Assembly: GCA_946894095.1 (NCBI GenBank)
Contig: OX335645.2
Coordinates: 13,291,001 to 13,355,000 of the forward strand
Direction: 5' to 3'
DNA: 64,000 nucleotides
Source: Incurvaria masculella
Taxonomy: Eukaryota > Arthropoda > Insecta > Lepidoptera > Incurvariidae
The position numbers were made by a program, and so were the translations under genes. Under the pieces are notes generated by a model. It did no database searches and was not told the origin of the DNA. It was given only the letters and a program-made list of their open reading frames with translations. Positions within the stretch are counted from its first letter, which is position 1; every line of letters begins with the position of its first letter. Positions 33,221 through 43,819 of this stretch are shown piece after piece.

Positions 33221-33805
33221 TCAAGGATTTTCGCAAAATGGATCGGGATAGTTTCGTTTTAGGGGAATTGCTGATAGGTGGCGGCGGTGGTGATCCGAAA
33301 TAGAAATATGTACATTATTTTTAAAGATGTGAAATTCGTACATACCGATTTTACAATGGACCTTATTTGGATGGAACTTTAACGTATAGCCATACCCACG
33401 CAGGCGTAGGCAGAGAAAATAGACTATAATACACATTAGAAGTGATAGATACAGATATAGAAGTAAGCAACTGCACCATTCACGGATACTCAGTACATTA
33501 TGGCTGGCCATCCAATTAACCCAACTCATCAAGGTCATATGAAGTGTACCTACCGCTGCATGGGTGCATGCTCGTACGTACAAGCGACGGTGGGCGGCAT
33601 ATCTATAATCCGGCATAATCAGCCGGTCGCTTGATGTGAGTGGCAGAAGGTGACTTCCACAAAAGTATGATGAGGAAATGCATTTGCCGTCATATGTAGT
33701 CAGTGGATATATTGTTTTCAATTCATGCTGCCGCTTCTGCGATCGGTGGCGTCCAGGACCGTGTGCCAGACATTTACTGACACAATAATATTTGCACCAA
33801 AGCAC
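33221..33805 (-). other. long open frame of doubtful coding status
   Basis: This is one of the longest uninterrupted frames in the window (194 codons). The peptide has a hydrophobic run (LLLYLYLSLLMCIIVYFLCL) in its middle that could be read as a membrane segment, but no family is recognised. The DNA includes GCAGGCGTAGGCAGAGA, a piece common in lepidopteran dispersed repeats, and codon use is not GC3-rich like the RhoGEF exons. I lean to repeat-derived chance. Confidence 0.15.
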
Positions 33806-33809
33806 CTTA

Positions 33810-35320
33810 ACTTTATCCGTAAACTCTAGGATTAGGTGACCCGTAGCCGAGTAGAACCATTTTTTTTATTTTAACTATACCATCTTTTACTTTCGTACAC
33901 AGAAACCGTATCCATGAATTGATTTAAAATGTGAATATATAATATCCATACACAATATTTATATTATAATGCTGAGGTGCTTACCACCAATGTTTACAAC
34001 GACAAAAAGGTTATTTTCTCGTTGAATGCCAACATTACCATCATTGTTTCTGTAGGCGCATCTATCTCGTAATATCTCTTACCTAAATATATTATTTGTA
34101 ATATGGCTCCCGGCGTTTGTCTGTTTTTCTTCGTTCGAGGTAATCTAATCATTTCATAAATTTGCAAATCCAAAAATAAAAATTCCAAGCTGGAATATTG
34201 GAATATAGTTTTACTTCAAAGTTGCATTTACATTTCAAATTTCAACGTAGGCTGTCAATCTGCATGTTAAAAATATCAATTTAACTCTACATATAAAACA
34301 CCTAGAAACAAAGCTAAGCGTTTAAAACAAAAAAATACCAAGAGAAAACGAAGTGCTCGTACCCCATTTACGACCTCACGATTTCAGATATTGGAATGTA
34401 TTATAAGTAATATAAGTCAATGGTATTATAAGATTTTTTTTATTTTTTTTTATTTTATCATATTTTTCAGTTGCAATAACATCCTGCGTATTTGTTTTTA
34501 AGTCCCATAGACTCATAAGTTTTATATTAAACTGCTTTGTGCTGCTCATCCATAAACACGTCCGGTTATCGCCCATTTTAAAGCAGACAGCAGTACCTCT
34601 GTGTAGAAAGCTTATTTCCAAACAAATTCATAGTAATTGAATAAAATACTTTAGCGATAGAATTCTATAAATGGCTAGTTTTGAAGTAATTTCCTTAGAT
34701 TAATGTGATGCCAATAATAAGCTGTTAAATTCTTATTAATTTTAACGTTTAATATTTTTTCAAACGTTTGCTTCTTATGTTCTTTGCTAGGTGTTTCAGT
34801 GTATTTAATAAAATGTCCTTGTCGCTAGATCTTACAGATCAGTTGCTGGATTATTATTAACGAAAAACACGATTAAAATTGCTTATTTTGTATTAGCATA
34901 AGTACATTTTTTACCCAAGTAAAAACCTATTTCGGACTGTTACGGATATCGGACAATAACGTTCTCCATAAAAATATGTGGCCACTGTTCTCTTCTGTCG
35001 CTGGCTGATCGTACGAACGCGATATAGCAACGTCGGATTCGTTTCCAATACTTTTTCACCGATCTCCCAAAATGAAAAAAGAGCCTTGTCAGAGCAAAGT
35101 ATGATGGGTTTTGTATACATATAAATATTAAACTATAGTTATTATTAAGTTGATTTCAAGACTTGCCAGAGCATTTTCAGTCTCATGTTCTTAAAAAAAA
35201 CTATTTGTGTCCAGAAACACATGAAAGGTAACATCATGGGTGTAATTAATCTTAATTTAGTTATCTGACAACTAGTTTTATGCGGTCTAGCCCACCCTCA
35301 TAAATCTTATTATTTTCTCA
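33810..35320. other. AT-rich intergenic sequence, nothing recognised
   Basis: Several frames of 60-80 codons occur without domains, splice borders or coding bias; no repeats recognised. Confidence 0.5.
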
Positions 35321-35329
35321 GCATCGGCG

Positions 35330-35775
35330 TGAAGCACCGCTAATAAAGTGTATCTCGCTCGTAACTTCGGACTAAGCATCACGGAGCTTCCAGGAATATC
35401 AGGAAAAAGCCTGCGGACTTCCTTTTACGAGGACTCGCCGTAAAATCGCCACACGCGAATAAAATTTGCCACGACATCGCGAACACCGCGCGTTCATTTT
35501 GTCAGTGCTAACTTTTTAAAATTAAACCTTCTCGTTTGGATCAGAGCGTTTATTTTCCGGTCAAAGATGTTGTGCTACACGTCGGTCAGACGTCGGCTAG
35601 GGTGCAGGGGCATAGTTCGCGGTTAGTTCGGTAACTGTTCGGTGTTCCGCGTCGGAGGCGGGAACGGCAGAACCGGTGGGACGATGCGCCCATCCCGCTG
35701 GAGTAGTGTCGGCTGCGCAAAACAGTTATGATCTGCAGCTGCCGCCGCTCTGAACCAAGAATTCCAGCTCTTCCT
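35330..35775. promoter_or_regulatory. GC/CpG-rich promoter-like block
   Basis: About 430 bp of CpG-rich sequence include an arthropod-type initiator TCAGTGC near 35505 and CGGTTAGTTCGGTAACTGTT downstream. The block is not repeat-like and has no long frame; a 20-codon ORF starts at the ATG in CAGTTATGATCTGC. It resembles a promoter plus 5' untranslated exon, but no downstream gene could be connected. Confidence 0.35.
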
Positions 35776-35779
35776 TTAG

Positions 35780-36950
35780 CACGGTCGTAAAATAAAAGTT
35801 GGTGTTGTATCTATGATTTTGCAACGCAGACTTTTATGACATAAATTCATCCGACTCTGCAATACTTTTCCTAAGCTGTTATGTTTTGTTCTGGAGTTTT
35901 GTGATTTTTTTTTAAAATCGGTCCTTAGTTATTCTGTTAGTATTTCGTTTTAAATCATGAAAAAAATTATGAAGTGGGTTTTGAACGTTTTGAGTTAAAG
36001 ACGGTAAAATAAATACCTTGTCAGTCCTTCTTTCCTCGTAGCTTTCAAATATTTTTGAATTTTTCATCTGTTGTCACTGTGCTGTTGCGTGATTTACTTT
36101 TCTCACAAAATATGTTTTGAGATATTCGGTATGCATATTTTGACATTAAATTTGTATTTATATTTCCAAGTAAGTCAAGTATTTCAAATTAAATATTGTC
36201 AGCTTGGTGTGACAAGCGGGCAAAATCGGAAAACCGGCACCTTATCTGACACCCAGCACCGTAACTAGGGCGGTGTTAGCGGTGCCCAGTCACAGGGCGC
36301 AGACCCTAGAGGAGCGCAGAAATGACAAGACCAAACAAGTTTTGGATAGCTAGTAACATACATACAGAGCTCATCTACAACTATGCAGTTGCGCTGCGAA
36401 TGACGACAATAACTCAACGCACACGAGGAACTCTCGCCGTTTTAATTTAAGAAATATGTCTATTCTGCCCTCATCCTACCTCATCCGCCATATTCCCTTT
36501 TAGATTTAAAAAAAAAAGTAAAAAATCGAAGAAAATGTACAAAAGCAAGATGTTTGAAATGAAATGTTTATTTGTGTACTTGTTTGATGAAAATGCTGGC
36601 TGCTTAAAATTTCAAGATTTCTGAGGTGTGTCATCAAAGTGGAGGTATTTTGAAATATGTAGATCAGACTTTTTCATGAAAAAATATACGCATGCTCCTA
36701 TTGGCTGTGTCAAAGATCTTCGTCTGATTGTTTTATTTGTTTTGTGTTGTTTTGTTTGTTTTATGTCTTTAAATAAATAAATCATTATCAATGCAGCATT
36801 AGAGAGTTCCTTTTTATGTACTTTTGTTTACTAGTGTAGGTTAGGTAGTTTACGTTGTGTTTCGTCAAAAACACATTGAACCAGTTTTAGACCACTATAT
36901 GCGTTGTTGTTATTTATTATGTGTGTTCACGCCAATGTGGCATTGGGTGA
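35780..36950. other. intergenic sequence ending in a T/G-rich stretch
   Basis: The stretch 36720-36785 is a TTTTGTTTG-rich run ending in AAATAAATAAATCATT. It might contain a polyadenylation signal or a LINE tail. No protein-coding feature supported. Confidence 0.4.
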
Positions 36951-36989
36951 CCTAGGTGGGTAGTTTGCACGTCACAAGCAATCAATCCC

Positions 36990-37265
36990 ATCCAAAGTTA
37001 TTCCTATGCCACCCGCTCTCGCCTACTAGCTGCACGCATGCGCCGCGCTCCGCCATTTTTCATCGTGGAGCTCCTCTCAGGGCTCCACGCCTGCAACCCG
37101 CCGCGTGCCTGACAACGCAGTGTTTCTCCTCGTCCTGTGCGAAGTCCTGTGCCGCCGAACGCCGTCCCGGGACTCGACGACTAGGAGCTGGTGCTGCTGG
37201 AGGTAGGTGGCTGTTCCTACTCCTCTGGTGGCACGCTGTGACGTCCCGAGGCTACCAGGCATTGC
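36990..37265 (+). promoter_or_regulatory. GC-rich block with a strong splice-donor-like site
   Basis: A frame is open from about 37020 to CTGGAG|GTAGGTGG at 37201, a good donor. The peptide, rich in Ser, Cys and Arg, has no recognised domain. The block could be a noncoding first exon, a chance frame or part of an unrecognised retroelement. Confidence 0.25.
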
Positions 37266-37374
37266 AATTCCTTCGTTTGTGAAGTGCGACCTGCCTGGGC
37301 GCCTACAATGTGTAAACCTAAGGAGTGATTGTATTGAATATTATTTCCTGATTTTTTATGATACTGCATATTGA

Positions 37375-37480
37375 TGGCTAATACCACAAGTAACGTCATG
37401 ACATTATCCCAACCCACCGCAGGCCCGACTTAATTGTGTGCCATGCTAGGATCTTCCGTACATGAGCATGGTAAGATGCA
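37375..37480 (-). mobile_element. SINE tail fragment
   Basis: TGGCTAATACCACAAGTAAC, GTCATGACATTATCCCAACC and GTGCCATGCTAGGATCTTCC match the minus-strand tail of the 48465-48846 SINE. Confidence 0.7.
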
Positions 37481-38199
37481 ATTTACATGTGTTGCACCCA
37501 ACTAACAAATTAAAGTGTTATAATGGTCAAGTAAACGTTTTTTCTTTAACATTGTTCTCATAACAGTGGTCTTATAAACGTAATTTTAACGTTTACGGGA
37601 TGCAAAAACGGCCCCAACTATATGACATTATAGTCGTGTAGTAATTATATAGGTGTCAGCCTTGGGACCAACTACATCAAGTAGACGTTTCATAAACGTT
37701 GTATTAATTATGTTTTAGTTATGACAAGACCGCTATATGACAAATCAAGTTATATAATAATATTATTAAAGTCAACACAGAACTAAAACGTTTTGTTTGC
37801 GTCAAGAAAATAATATCTTTTATAACCGTTTTTATGTGCCAGCCATTTCGATCGCATGTGATTCTGTGCGCCAAACAAAAGGTAAGTTCAAAGTACTCAT
37901 TATTAGTTTATATACGAAATGATGATTGCGCTTGCATTAGATTCGTTCTTTCGGGGAATTAAGTTTTCCGATCAACTTTATATATATTTTTAACAATATT
38001 TTTACGCGCCCCTGCAGTTTTGAGTTTTTCAATATTATATTTTATTTATTTAATTTATGTGTCCATACAAAAGATCCATCCATCTTCTTTTAGTTATACT
38101 AAGACCATTTTACTACGCTTATTGGACTAATTGTCTAATAGACGTTTTTTTTTAAGACCATGTGACGCCGCCATTACCGTTGAGTTTAGGGTTCCGTTT

Positions 38200-38390
38200 C
38201 TATCTTTCCGTGTGAGTTCCAGCGCATAAAATAATACAACTCCCCAATGCATTTCTTCCTGTCCATTTCGGCGTTTGTGGCTCAGATTAGGGATGTTCCC
38301 GCCCTGGTTGGAAGGTACCATCGTATTGAATGAAAGATGGTCGAAACGGTAATTCAAAGTGTTTTCCATCCGGTTCAATATTCAATGATA
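38200..38390 (+). mobile_element. SINE body fragment
   Basis: CCCGCCCTGGTTGGAAGGTA, CATCGTATTGAATGAAAGAT and GTGTTTTCCATCCGGTTCAA match the plus-strand SINE body of 8521-8911. Confidence 0.7.
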
Positions 38391-38490
38391 GCATATTTTA
38401 AACGAATGTAAGTAGTAGCATTGGGCACTAAGCACTTTGTTATAAGTAGGTATGACAGACAATGGAAGTGCAATTTTAATTTATTTTCAG

Positions 38491-38827
38491 GTCACGTAAC
38501 TTTTCTGCACATACGATCACAAAGGAAAATAAAAGGAAAAATATGGTTTTGTTCTTAAATGTGGATACATTTTTAAATAGAAAAATGTTCAAGCGTCTGA
38601 AACGGCGAACATGGCCATGGATGAATACCCATTTTATATTAGCAAGCAAATGTCATGCCTGCCAAAGTTCTACAGGCAGTGATATCCCTAAACCATCTCA
38701 TTTTGTCATAAATAATAGAAACAGAGTCATGTACTTGTTAAATTTCGATTTTTTTTGGTGTCAGAGCTGTTCAGAGTACAGCGTTTATGATCACTACCCT
38801 GAAGACGAGTGTGATTATTGCTGCTAA
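38491..38827 (+). CDS. cysteine-rich (zinc-ribbon-like) small protein, terminal exon
   Basis: A TTAATTTATTTTCAG acceptor opens a stretch whose main frame runs from 38492 to TAA at 38825-38827; the first ATG is 38543, giving 94 codons. The N-terminal half is basic (MFKRLKRRTWPWMNTHF). The C-terminal half has three cysteine pairs, KCHACQ, WCQSCSE and ECDYCC, with about 38 residues between the first two, a layout that could bind zinc. A good donor (CAAAAG|GTAAGT) lies at 37881; splicing from it would give a noncoding first exon with a short upstream ORF. I do not recognise the family. It lies inside the putative 37497-41508 element, so it may be a transposon gene. It could still be chance. Confidence 0.35.
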
Positions 38828-39164
38828 GTTACACAAACACATAAATTTTCCTACTTAGTATAAATTATAAATATTACATAACTACATGAATGTTGCAATA
38901 TATCTACATAAATGAACGATTGTTTAGTGGGTCCTATAAACAGATTAATAGCTATGTATCTACCATATTACCATCTATCTATACCGTGCACTATTTACCA
39001 TAGTTTATCAAAACAAATCTATTTGGTTTTCTGTATACCTACAGTCTTATAATAATGCATTTGAGCTTGATAAGTTAAGTATTTTTGGAGAAATTAAAAA
39101 TGATTGAGTGCCACCTAGCGTAGTAAGGCCAAGTATTTAAAATTTAACCCATTTCCTTTTCAAT

Positions 39165-39430
39165 CTAAGCATACTTTGTGTGTCTGTATTTTGTGGTATT
39201 TCGATATTTTACGTTAACTCCTTGGTTTTTAGAGCGATAAAAATGACTAATAGAGTCAACGCTTTTGTGAAGTCTATAAAGGCTCTTTGTTGTATTCTGT
39301 GTATTTTCGATAATCATGTAAATTTTGTGTAAATGGTCCATAGTAGAATAACCTTTCTTGAATCCTCCTTGATCTACTGTTTGATGTTCATTTAAGTTAT
39401 TGTATAATCTTTTTTTATCGCTGACATAAG
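39165..39430 (-). mobile_element. RTE-type LINE reverse transcriptase fragment
   Basis: The minus-strand frame reads DKKRLYNNLNEHQTVDQGGF then KKGYSTMDHLHKIYMIIE, and ends with NQGVNVKYRNTTKY. This corresponds to the RTE palm region (QAGFR-x-G-x-ST-x-DHIH) and the ..EQGV-x-x-KY.. stretch after the first catalytic Asp. The segment between is frame-damaged. It is old and isolated. Confidence 0.7.
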
Positions 39431-39439
39431 CATCTTGTC

Positions 39440-40360
39440 TATACAGGGTGTATAGGGATAGGCCTCGGAAACTGTAGGGAGGGATAGGGAAAAATATAAG
39501 AAGAAAAAATTTCTTGTAACTCAAATTGAAATATTTTTTTTTCTTATAAAATAATTAAATTGTAATAAAAAGTCAGTGGTCAGTCAGCCTTAGAGAAAGC
39601 TGGCAACAACTAACTCGCGAACCCCGAACACAAGTATCTACCGCGCCCTTTCCATGCACCTCGCGCTAACCGTCCACTAAATCATGATAGAACTGTTTTC
39701 GGCGAAAATTACCACAAAACAGCGAAATCTGAGAAAAAGATACTAAGCTTTTCTTCTTTGAATATGTATCCCTTTTGAAGCCTGAAGTTACCGAGGCCTA
39801 CCTATTTACTTAGATGGAGTCAAACTGGCGATAGTTATTTTTGCCTGTCATATTGCCATTTTTTGTGTAACAATTTTATTTCTGAATCCCTTTTTTTAGT
39901 TTTGATTTTTGTTTAATCCAGTATAAATACCAATTTGTATAATGATGTTACTCTAGCATGATACTGTTTTAATGTAATTGTAGTCCGTCACAATTATTTT
40001 TTATTCTTAAGATAATGTCCATAAGTATTTGTATTTATTTCCTTGTTTACAAAGTGGAGTAATTACCTATTAGCTTCACTAATTTGATTGCATTTTGATT
40101 TACACAAATATTATGTTAAAAATCAAGTATAAAACCACTTAGAAATGGTCAAGAGTTTTTGAACTGAACAATTTCCTCCAAGGAACATAAACATATAAAA
40201 ATAAACAATTTTTGGTTTGTCCAATGAACATCACTTAAGGCTTAAGTGAGAGTCGTCGTCACGTAGTACAGAGCATATAATTTTCAGAGATAGATATAGA
40301 ATTTCAGAGTGATAGAGATAGACGAAGAGATATAAGTTGTTCCGTTTCACTGTATGTATG
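39440..40360. other. AT-rich sequence, nothing firmly recognised
   Basis: A TACAGGGTGTATAGGGATAG motif followed by GGCCTCGG, and further right ACCGAGGCCTACCTAT, may be the ends of another small inverted-repeat element (about 39440-39810). Not supported further. Confidence 0.3.
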
Positions 40361-40768
40361 ATTCTAAACTCTATAAAAAATCTCCAGTCACTACTGTATA
40401 ATCGAACACACCGTGAAATGTTAGTGGCTTGGTTCTCGCAATCCCCCTAGAATTTATCGCTTGATAAAAATGTTCTTTGTTTAGAATGTTATGCTGTAAC
40501 CTTACAATTATAATTGTACTTTGATTTTGCACGTGTGAGGTAAAAATAAACAATAAATGTGTCTGATTTTTTTATTTCAAATCCATTACAATGTATGAAC
40601 GAGGGTTGCAAAAAATATGTGCCCATTATGGGTCACGCTCACTAATTTACATTTAATATCAGTTACATGATATAATGACTTTTCAACTGGTACCTCGGAC
40701 TGAGTTACCAGTTGAAAACAACCGGAACCCCTTCATTGAGAAAAGTAGGTACTTATAGCTCCGCATAT

Positions 40769-40960
40769 TTACTTTATGAAAAATATGTTAGAAAAATGGA
40801 TGTATACGAAACCCTTTTGTGCTGCTTCAATACGCTCTTGACCGTAGGCTCTCTGTTGAAGAGCTGTTATTGTAGCACTTTTCAATGATTGAAGGTGTTT
40901 TTTAAATTTTCGCTTAAAAATCCCACTTCGTTTTATTTGCTTCCATTTACTTGGGTCCAT
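40769..40960 (-). CDS. possible N-terminal exon of a transposon protein
   Basis: An ATG near the right end of the putative 37497-41508 element opens 63 codons starting MDPSKWKQIKRSGIFKRKFK. This type of basic W-x-x-(I/L)-K-x-SG-x-(F/Y)-x-R-K N-terminus is, from memory, seen in uncharacterised transposon-encoded proteins of animals, but I cannot name the family. The useful part ends near ERIEAAQKG, followed by a possible TTTC|GTATAC donor. No downstream exon was connected. Confidence 0.28.
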   Translation of the reverse strand: MDPSKWKQIKRSGIFKRKFKKHLQSLKSATITALQQRAYGQERIEAAQKGFVYIHFSNIFFIK

Positions 40961-41619
40961 GTTTTAAGTTTCAAATACAATATATCAGCTAAGCCCTATT
41001 TGCAAATCAATAAAAATGGTGGAAAAAGTCTTATTAAAGTTGTAGTTCGACTATTACAAAACTTTTAAGCCTGTAAAAGTTATATTCTCGTTACATCTCA
41101 ACCAAAATGTTGTATATGTGTTTTGAATTAAACTACCATAAAACAAATCATGCATGTTATGAGAAGGTTTTATTCAAAATGTTTATAAGCCAATGCTTAC
41201 ATAAATATCATATAACTGTTTTTTCAAACGACAACATTGTCTTCCTAAACCTTTTAACCGACCAAAACGTTTATACGACCAAAGCGGCATCGAATAAGCG
41301 TCTTGGCTAGGACCGCTTAACAACGTCGCTTAATTTAGTTCTGTAGACGTTTATTCGACGTATGTAATATGACTTTATGGGCACAAGACTGAAAAGTGTT
41401 ATGATAAACCTATATAAAACGAAATAGTCATCTCAATATCATTTTAAAACTGCTATACAACTTAAAGTCATATAGATTCGAATTATAGGACGTCTTTGCT
41501 AGTTGGGCAGTCAATGGTTGTAATGAAATAGCGCCAAAATGAAACCTTTTGTGTTCTTATATTTTATTTTGGGGGTGCTCAATAGAAAATCGCTCCTGGT
41601 GCCGACCACTGGGGAATAC

Positions 41620-41659
41620 AAAATCTAATATATGCAGTGGCGGGCATATATTAGATTTT
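41620..41659. repeat. perfect 16-bp inverted repeat (hairpin)
   Basis: Arms AAAATCTAATATATGC (41620-41635) and its exact reverse complement (41644-41659) flank an 8-nt loop. No element boundary was recognised around it. Confidence 0.85.
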
Positions 41660-41839
41660 TTGGATACCTTTAACATGTAAATTGGAAAAGCGACCCAGTC
41701 TTTTTTACAGTAGGTAACATACTTCCTACACGAAATGCTGGGTCTTGGGAAAAGTGGCGTAATAGGCTATTAGTGTCAGGATATGAAATAGCTTTATATT
41801 AATGCATACCTAGGAATTCTTTAGTGTCGGTGCTGTAAG

Positions 41840-42065
41840 GATTGTACATTGTCCGGCCGCATGACGGCAGCGGCAGTAGTGCGTGATCCCTGAGGACGCG
41901 GTGACGTCACATCCGGCTTACTTTTATTAAGTCCCGCGCGGCGGGAACGGCGGCGGCGCCACTGTGTTGAGGAATAAAATAAAATAAAATTGGCGCGAAT
42001 TTACGACCGGCGACGGCTCAAGATGGTTTGGAGGGGTTTCAATTTGTCGCCGTGTTGTCGGTGGG
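41840..42065 (+). promoter_or_regulatory. GC/CpG island with a palindromic CRE and E2F-like site
   Basis: Contains GGTGACGTCACATCC, a full TGACGTCA palindrome (41902-41909), and TTGGCGCGAAT (E2F/DP-like) in CpG-rich sequence. An ATG in good context (CAAGATGG, 42023) opens a 15-codon reading up to a GTACGG site. Together these resemble a promoter. The nearest candidate exons downstream on the same strand are at 42592-43810, but I could not connect them in phase. Confidence 0.4.
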
Positions 42066-42591
42066 AAGTACGGTTTGTTTAGGACTGGTTATAAAAGAAT
42101 AATAGGGCGTAGTGAACAGCTAAAGGAGTATGGCATATCAAAAACGCTCAATATACCTACAACTTTTTCGTTGAAAGCTTTTGTATACCTCAGGGTAGCT
42201 AGCCGCCTTTTATGTGTTCTTACTTTATATACGAGTCACACAACGAGAAAAATCCTCTTTATCGTTGGAGTCACATAACGAATTCGAATTTTTAACCGAC
42301 TTCGAAAAAAGGGAAGAGGTTCTCAATTCGTCGGAATCTTTTTTTTGTGTTAACTTTGATAACACAAATGATACCAATAATGACTACATTAAGATTTCTG
42401 GTCTTTAATTGTATAATTATAAATATAATTTATCTAGTCAATTATTTGCAGATTATAATAGCAAAATTTATGCAGCCTAGGAACCAAAATGTGAAAACTT
42501 AGATGACTTTTCTATCACGTTTGCGCGCCATCTTAGAGTGAATGGTCGAAATAATTAGAAGCTCACGTTTTTAAAGTTCCTTCGGTTTCAG

Positions 42592-43810
42592 CTATGTGCT
42601 CACAGATGGCGGAAAGATAGACATTTTTATGATGACGAGGGATGACGAAACATTACAGTAAGCTTTGTTTATCATTATTATAAATTCGTGATAAATAATG
42701 GCAATTTCAATAAAATAAAAATGTACAAGGTAAGCAAATATTTTCTGTTTTTTTTTTAATCAGTCAGGTTGAATTTGCATAATTATGACAATCTCACTAT
42801 TCCATTCAGTTTCAGTTTTTTTATTTCCTCCATTAGATGTATATTACACACTCGGATTCGTCATTTTTTTTCCTGTCGGTTCGATTACTTCTGGCGAAGA
42901 AGAGCCGACAAGAAACTTCGTCAGGTTAGTCATTGTATTATAATTATTATTTTCCAATGATACTTACAAACTAGTTTACAGTGATTGATTGATTACTAAT
43001 GCTCACAAAGAACATTATATACATTGGTGAGGAGGTGAGGCATTAGGGCAGGACTGATTTTTTTAATACTCAGATAGTACTTATCGGACTGATAGTACAC
43101 ATTCACGTATGTCAAGAGACAGATAGTCATTGCCGGAGAATATGTCTTCTATCACAATTATCTGACTATAGTTTTACTAATAAGCATATGGACTTACTTT
43201 ATCGGATAAGCGTAAACAAATCCGTCGAATAGCTATCTGGCTGTTTATCTGACTATTGAAAAATCAATAATCTGATTTCAATAGTCAGATAAACAGCCAT
43301 TATAATAAAATGGATTCCTACAATTCACTTAGCTTAAAATATTTGGCGATGTTGATGCATTTTCTTACGAATGTGGATGGGTGAGTGGTTGATTTGAATT
43401 AACCACATAATAAGCAAATATTAGGAAATACATAAGTACTAAACAAAGGTAGCGAAATGTTTTTCATTCATTTTGAAGAAAACTAAAGAGGGGATCAGTA
43501 AATATATTTTATTTTAATACTTACATATGTACATGCTCATATTAATAATGATTACCTATTTACAAGACAATTACGTAACATTTTCGTTTAAGATATTAAG
43601 TACTTACCTACCTGCATACAATGATCTCGTCCACGGTTTTAAGTGAGGACTCAGACTTACATTAGAAGACTGTAATTATCTTAGTACAACTTACATGATT
43701 TGTGTTTTTTTTTTCAGGCAATGTCTCCCAAAACGAAACAAATGCTGAATTGGTTGCCTATTCGCAAAATATTACAATTCCTTTCATCACACAACTTGAA
43801 ATATGTAGGG
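42592..43810 (+). CDS. possible three-exon gene segment, function unknown
   Basis: Three short stretches have good splice borders and compatible phase. 42592-42657 (TCGGTTTCAG acceptor, ACA|GTAAGC donor) reads YVLTDGGKIDIFMMTRDDET. 42837-42924 (polypyrimidine TTATTTCCTCCATTAG, CAG|GTTAGT donor) reads on as RIRHFFSCRFDYFWRRRADK. 43718-43810 (T-rich tract, CAG|G; donor GGG|GTAATG) reads SPKTKQMLNWLPIRKILQFL. No family is recognised. The pieces are short, and two of them are open in other frames too, so chance is a real alternative. If real it converges on the RhoGEF terminal exon. Confidence 0.25.
43238..43299. repeat. 24-bp perfect hairpin
   Basis: Two 24-nt arms (43238-43261 and 43276-43299) are exact reverse complements separated by 14 nt. 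The left arm begins TGGCTGTTTATCTGAC. Related GATAGTAC/TCTGACTA motifs occur over the preceding 150 bp, suggesting the end of an inverted-repeat element or a small-RNA precursor. Confidence 0.9.
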
Positions 43811-43819
43811 GTAATGTTA

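Larger units (their letters stand above)
37497..41508. mobile_element. possible composite DNA transposon bounded by CCCAACTARCAAA
   Basis: The left end CCCAACTAACAAATT and, reversed, the right end CCCAACTAGCAAAGA share 12 of 13 bases. Both ends are followed by several hundred bases rich in short related motifs (TATAATGG, GTAGACGTTT, AAACGTTTATA, TATAAGAC variants), which suggests subterminal repeats. Inside are a spliced Cys-rich ORF (38491-38827, plus), an N-terminal-like ORF starting near the right end (40960-40769, minus), and later insertions: a SINE at 38200 and an RTE fragment at 39165. No clear target duplication or transposase catalytic domain was found, so the assignment is tentative. 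Confidence 0.35.

Noticed and set aside
33221..33805. 194-codon minus-strand frame as a gene
   Set aside because: No recognised domain, no splice support, no coding-type third-position bias, and part of the DNA matches repeat-like sequence.
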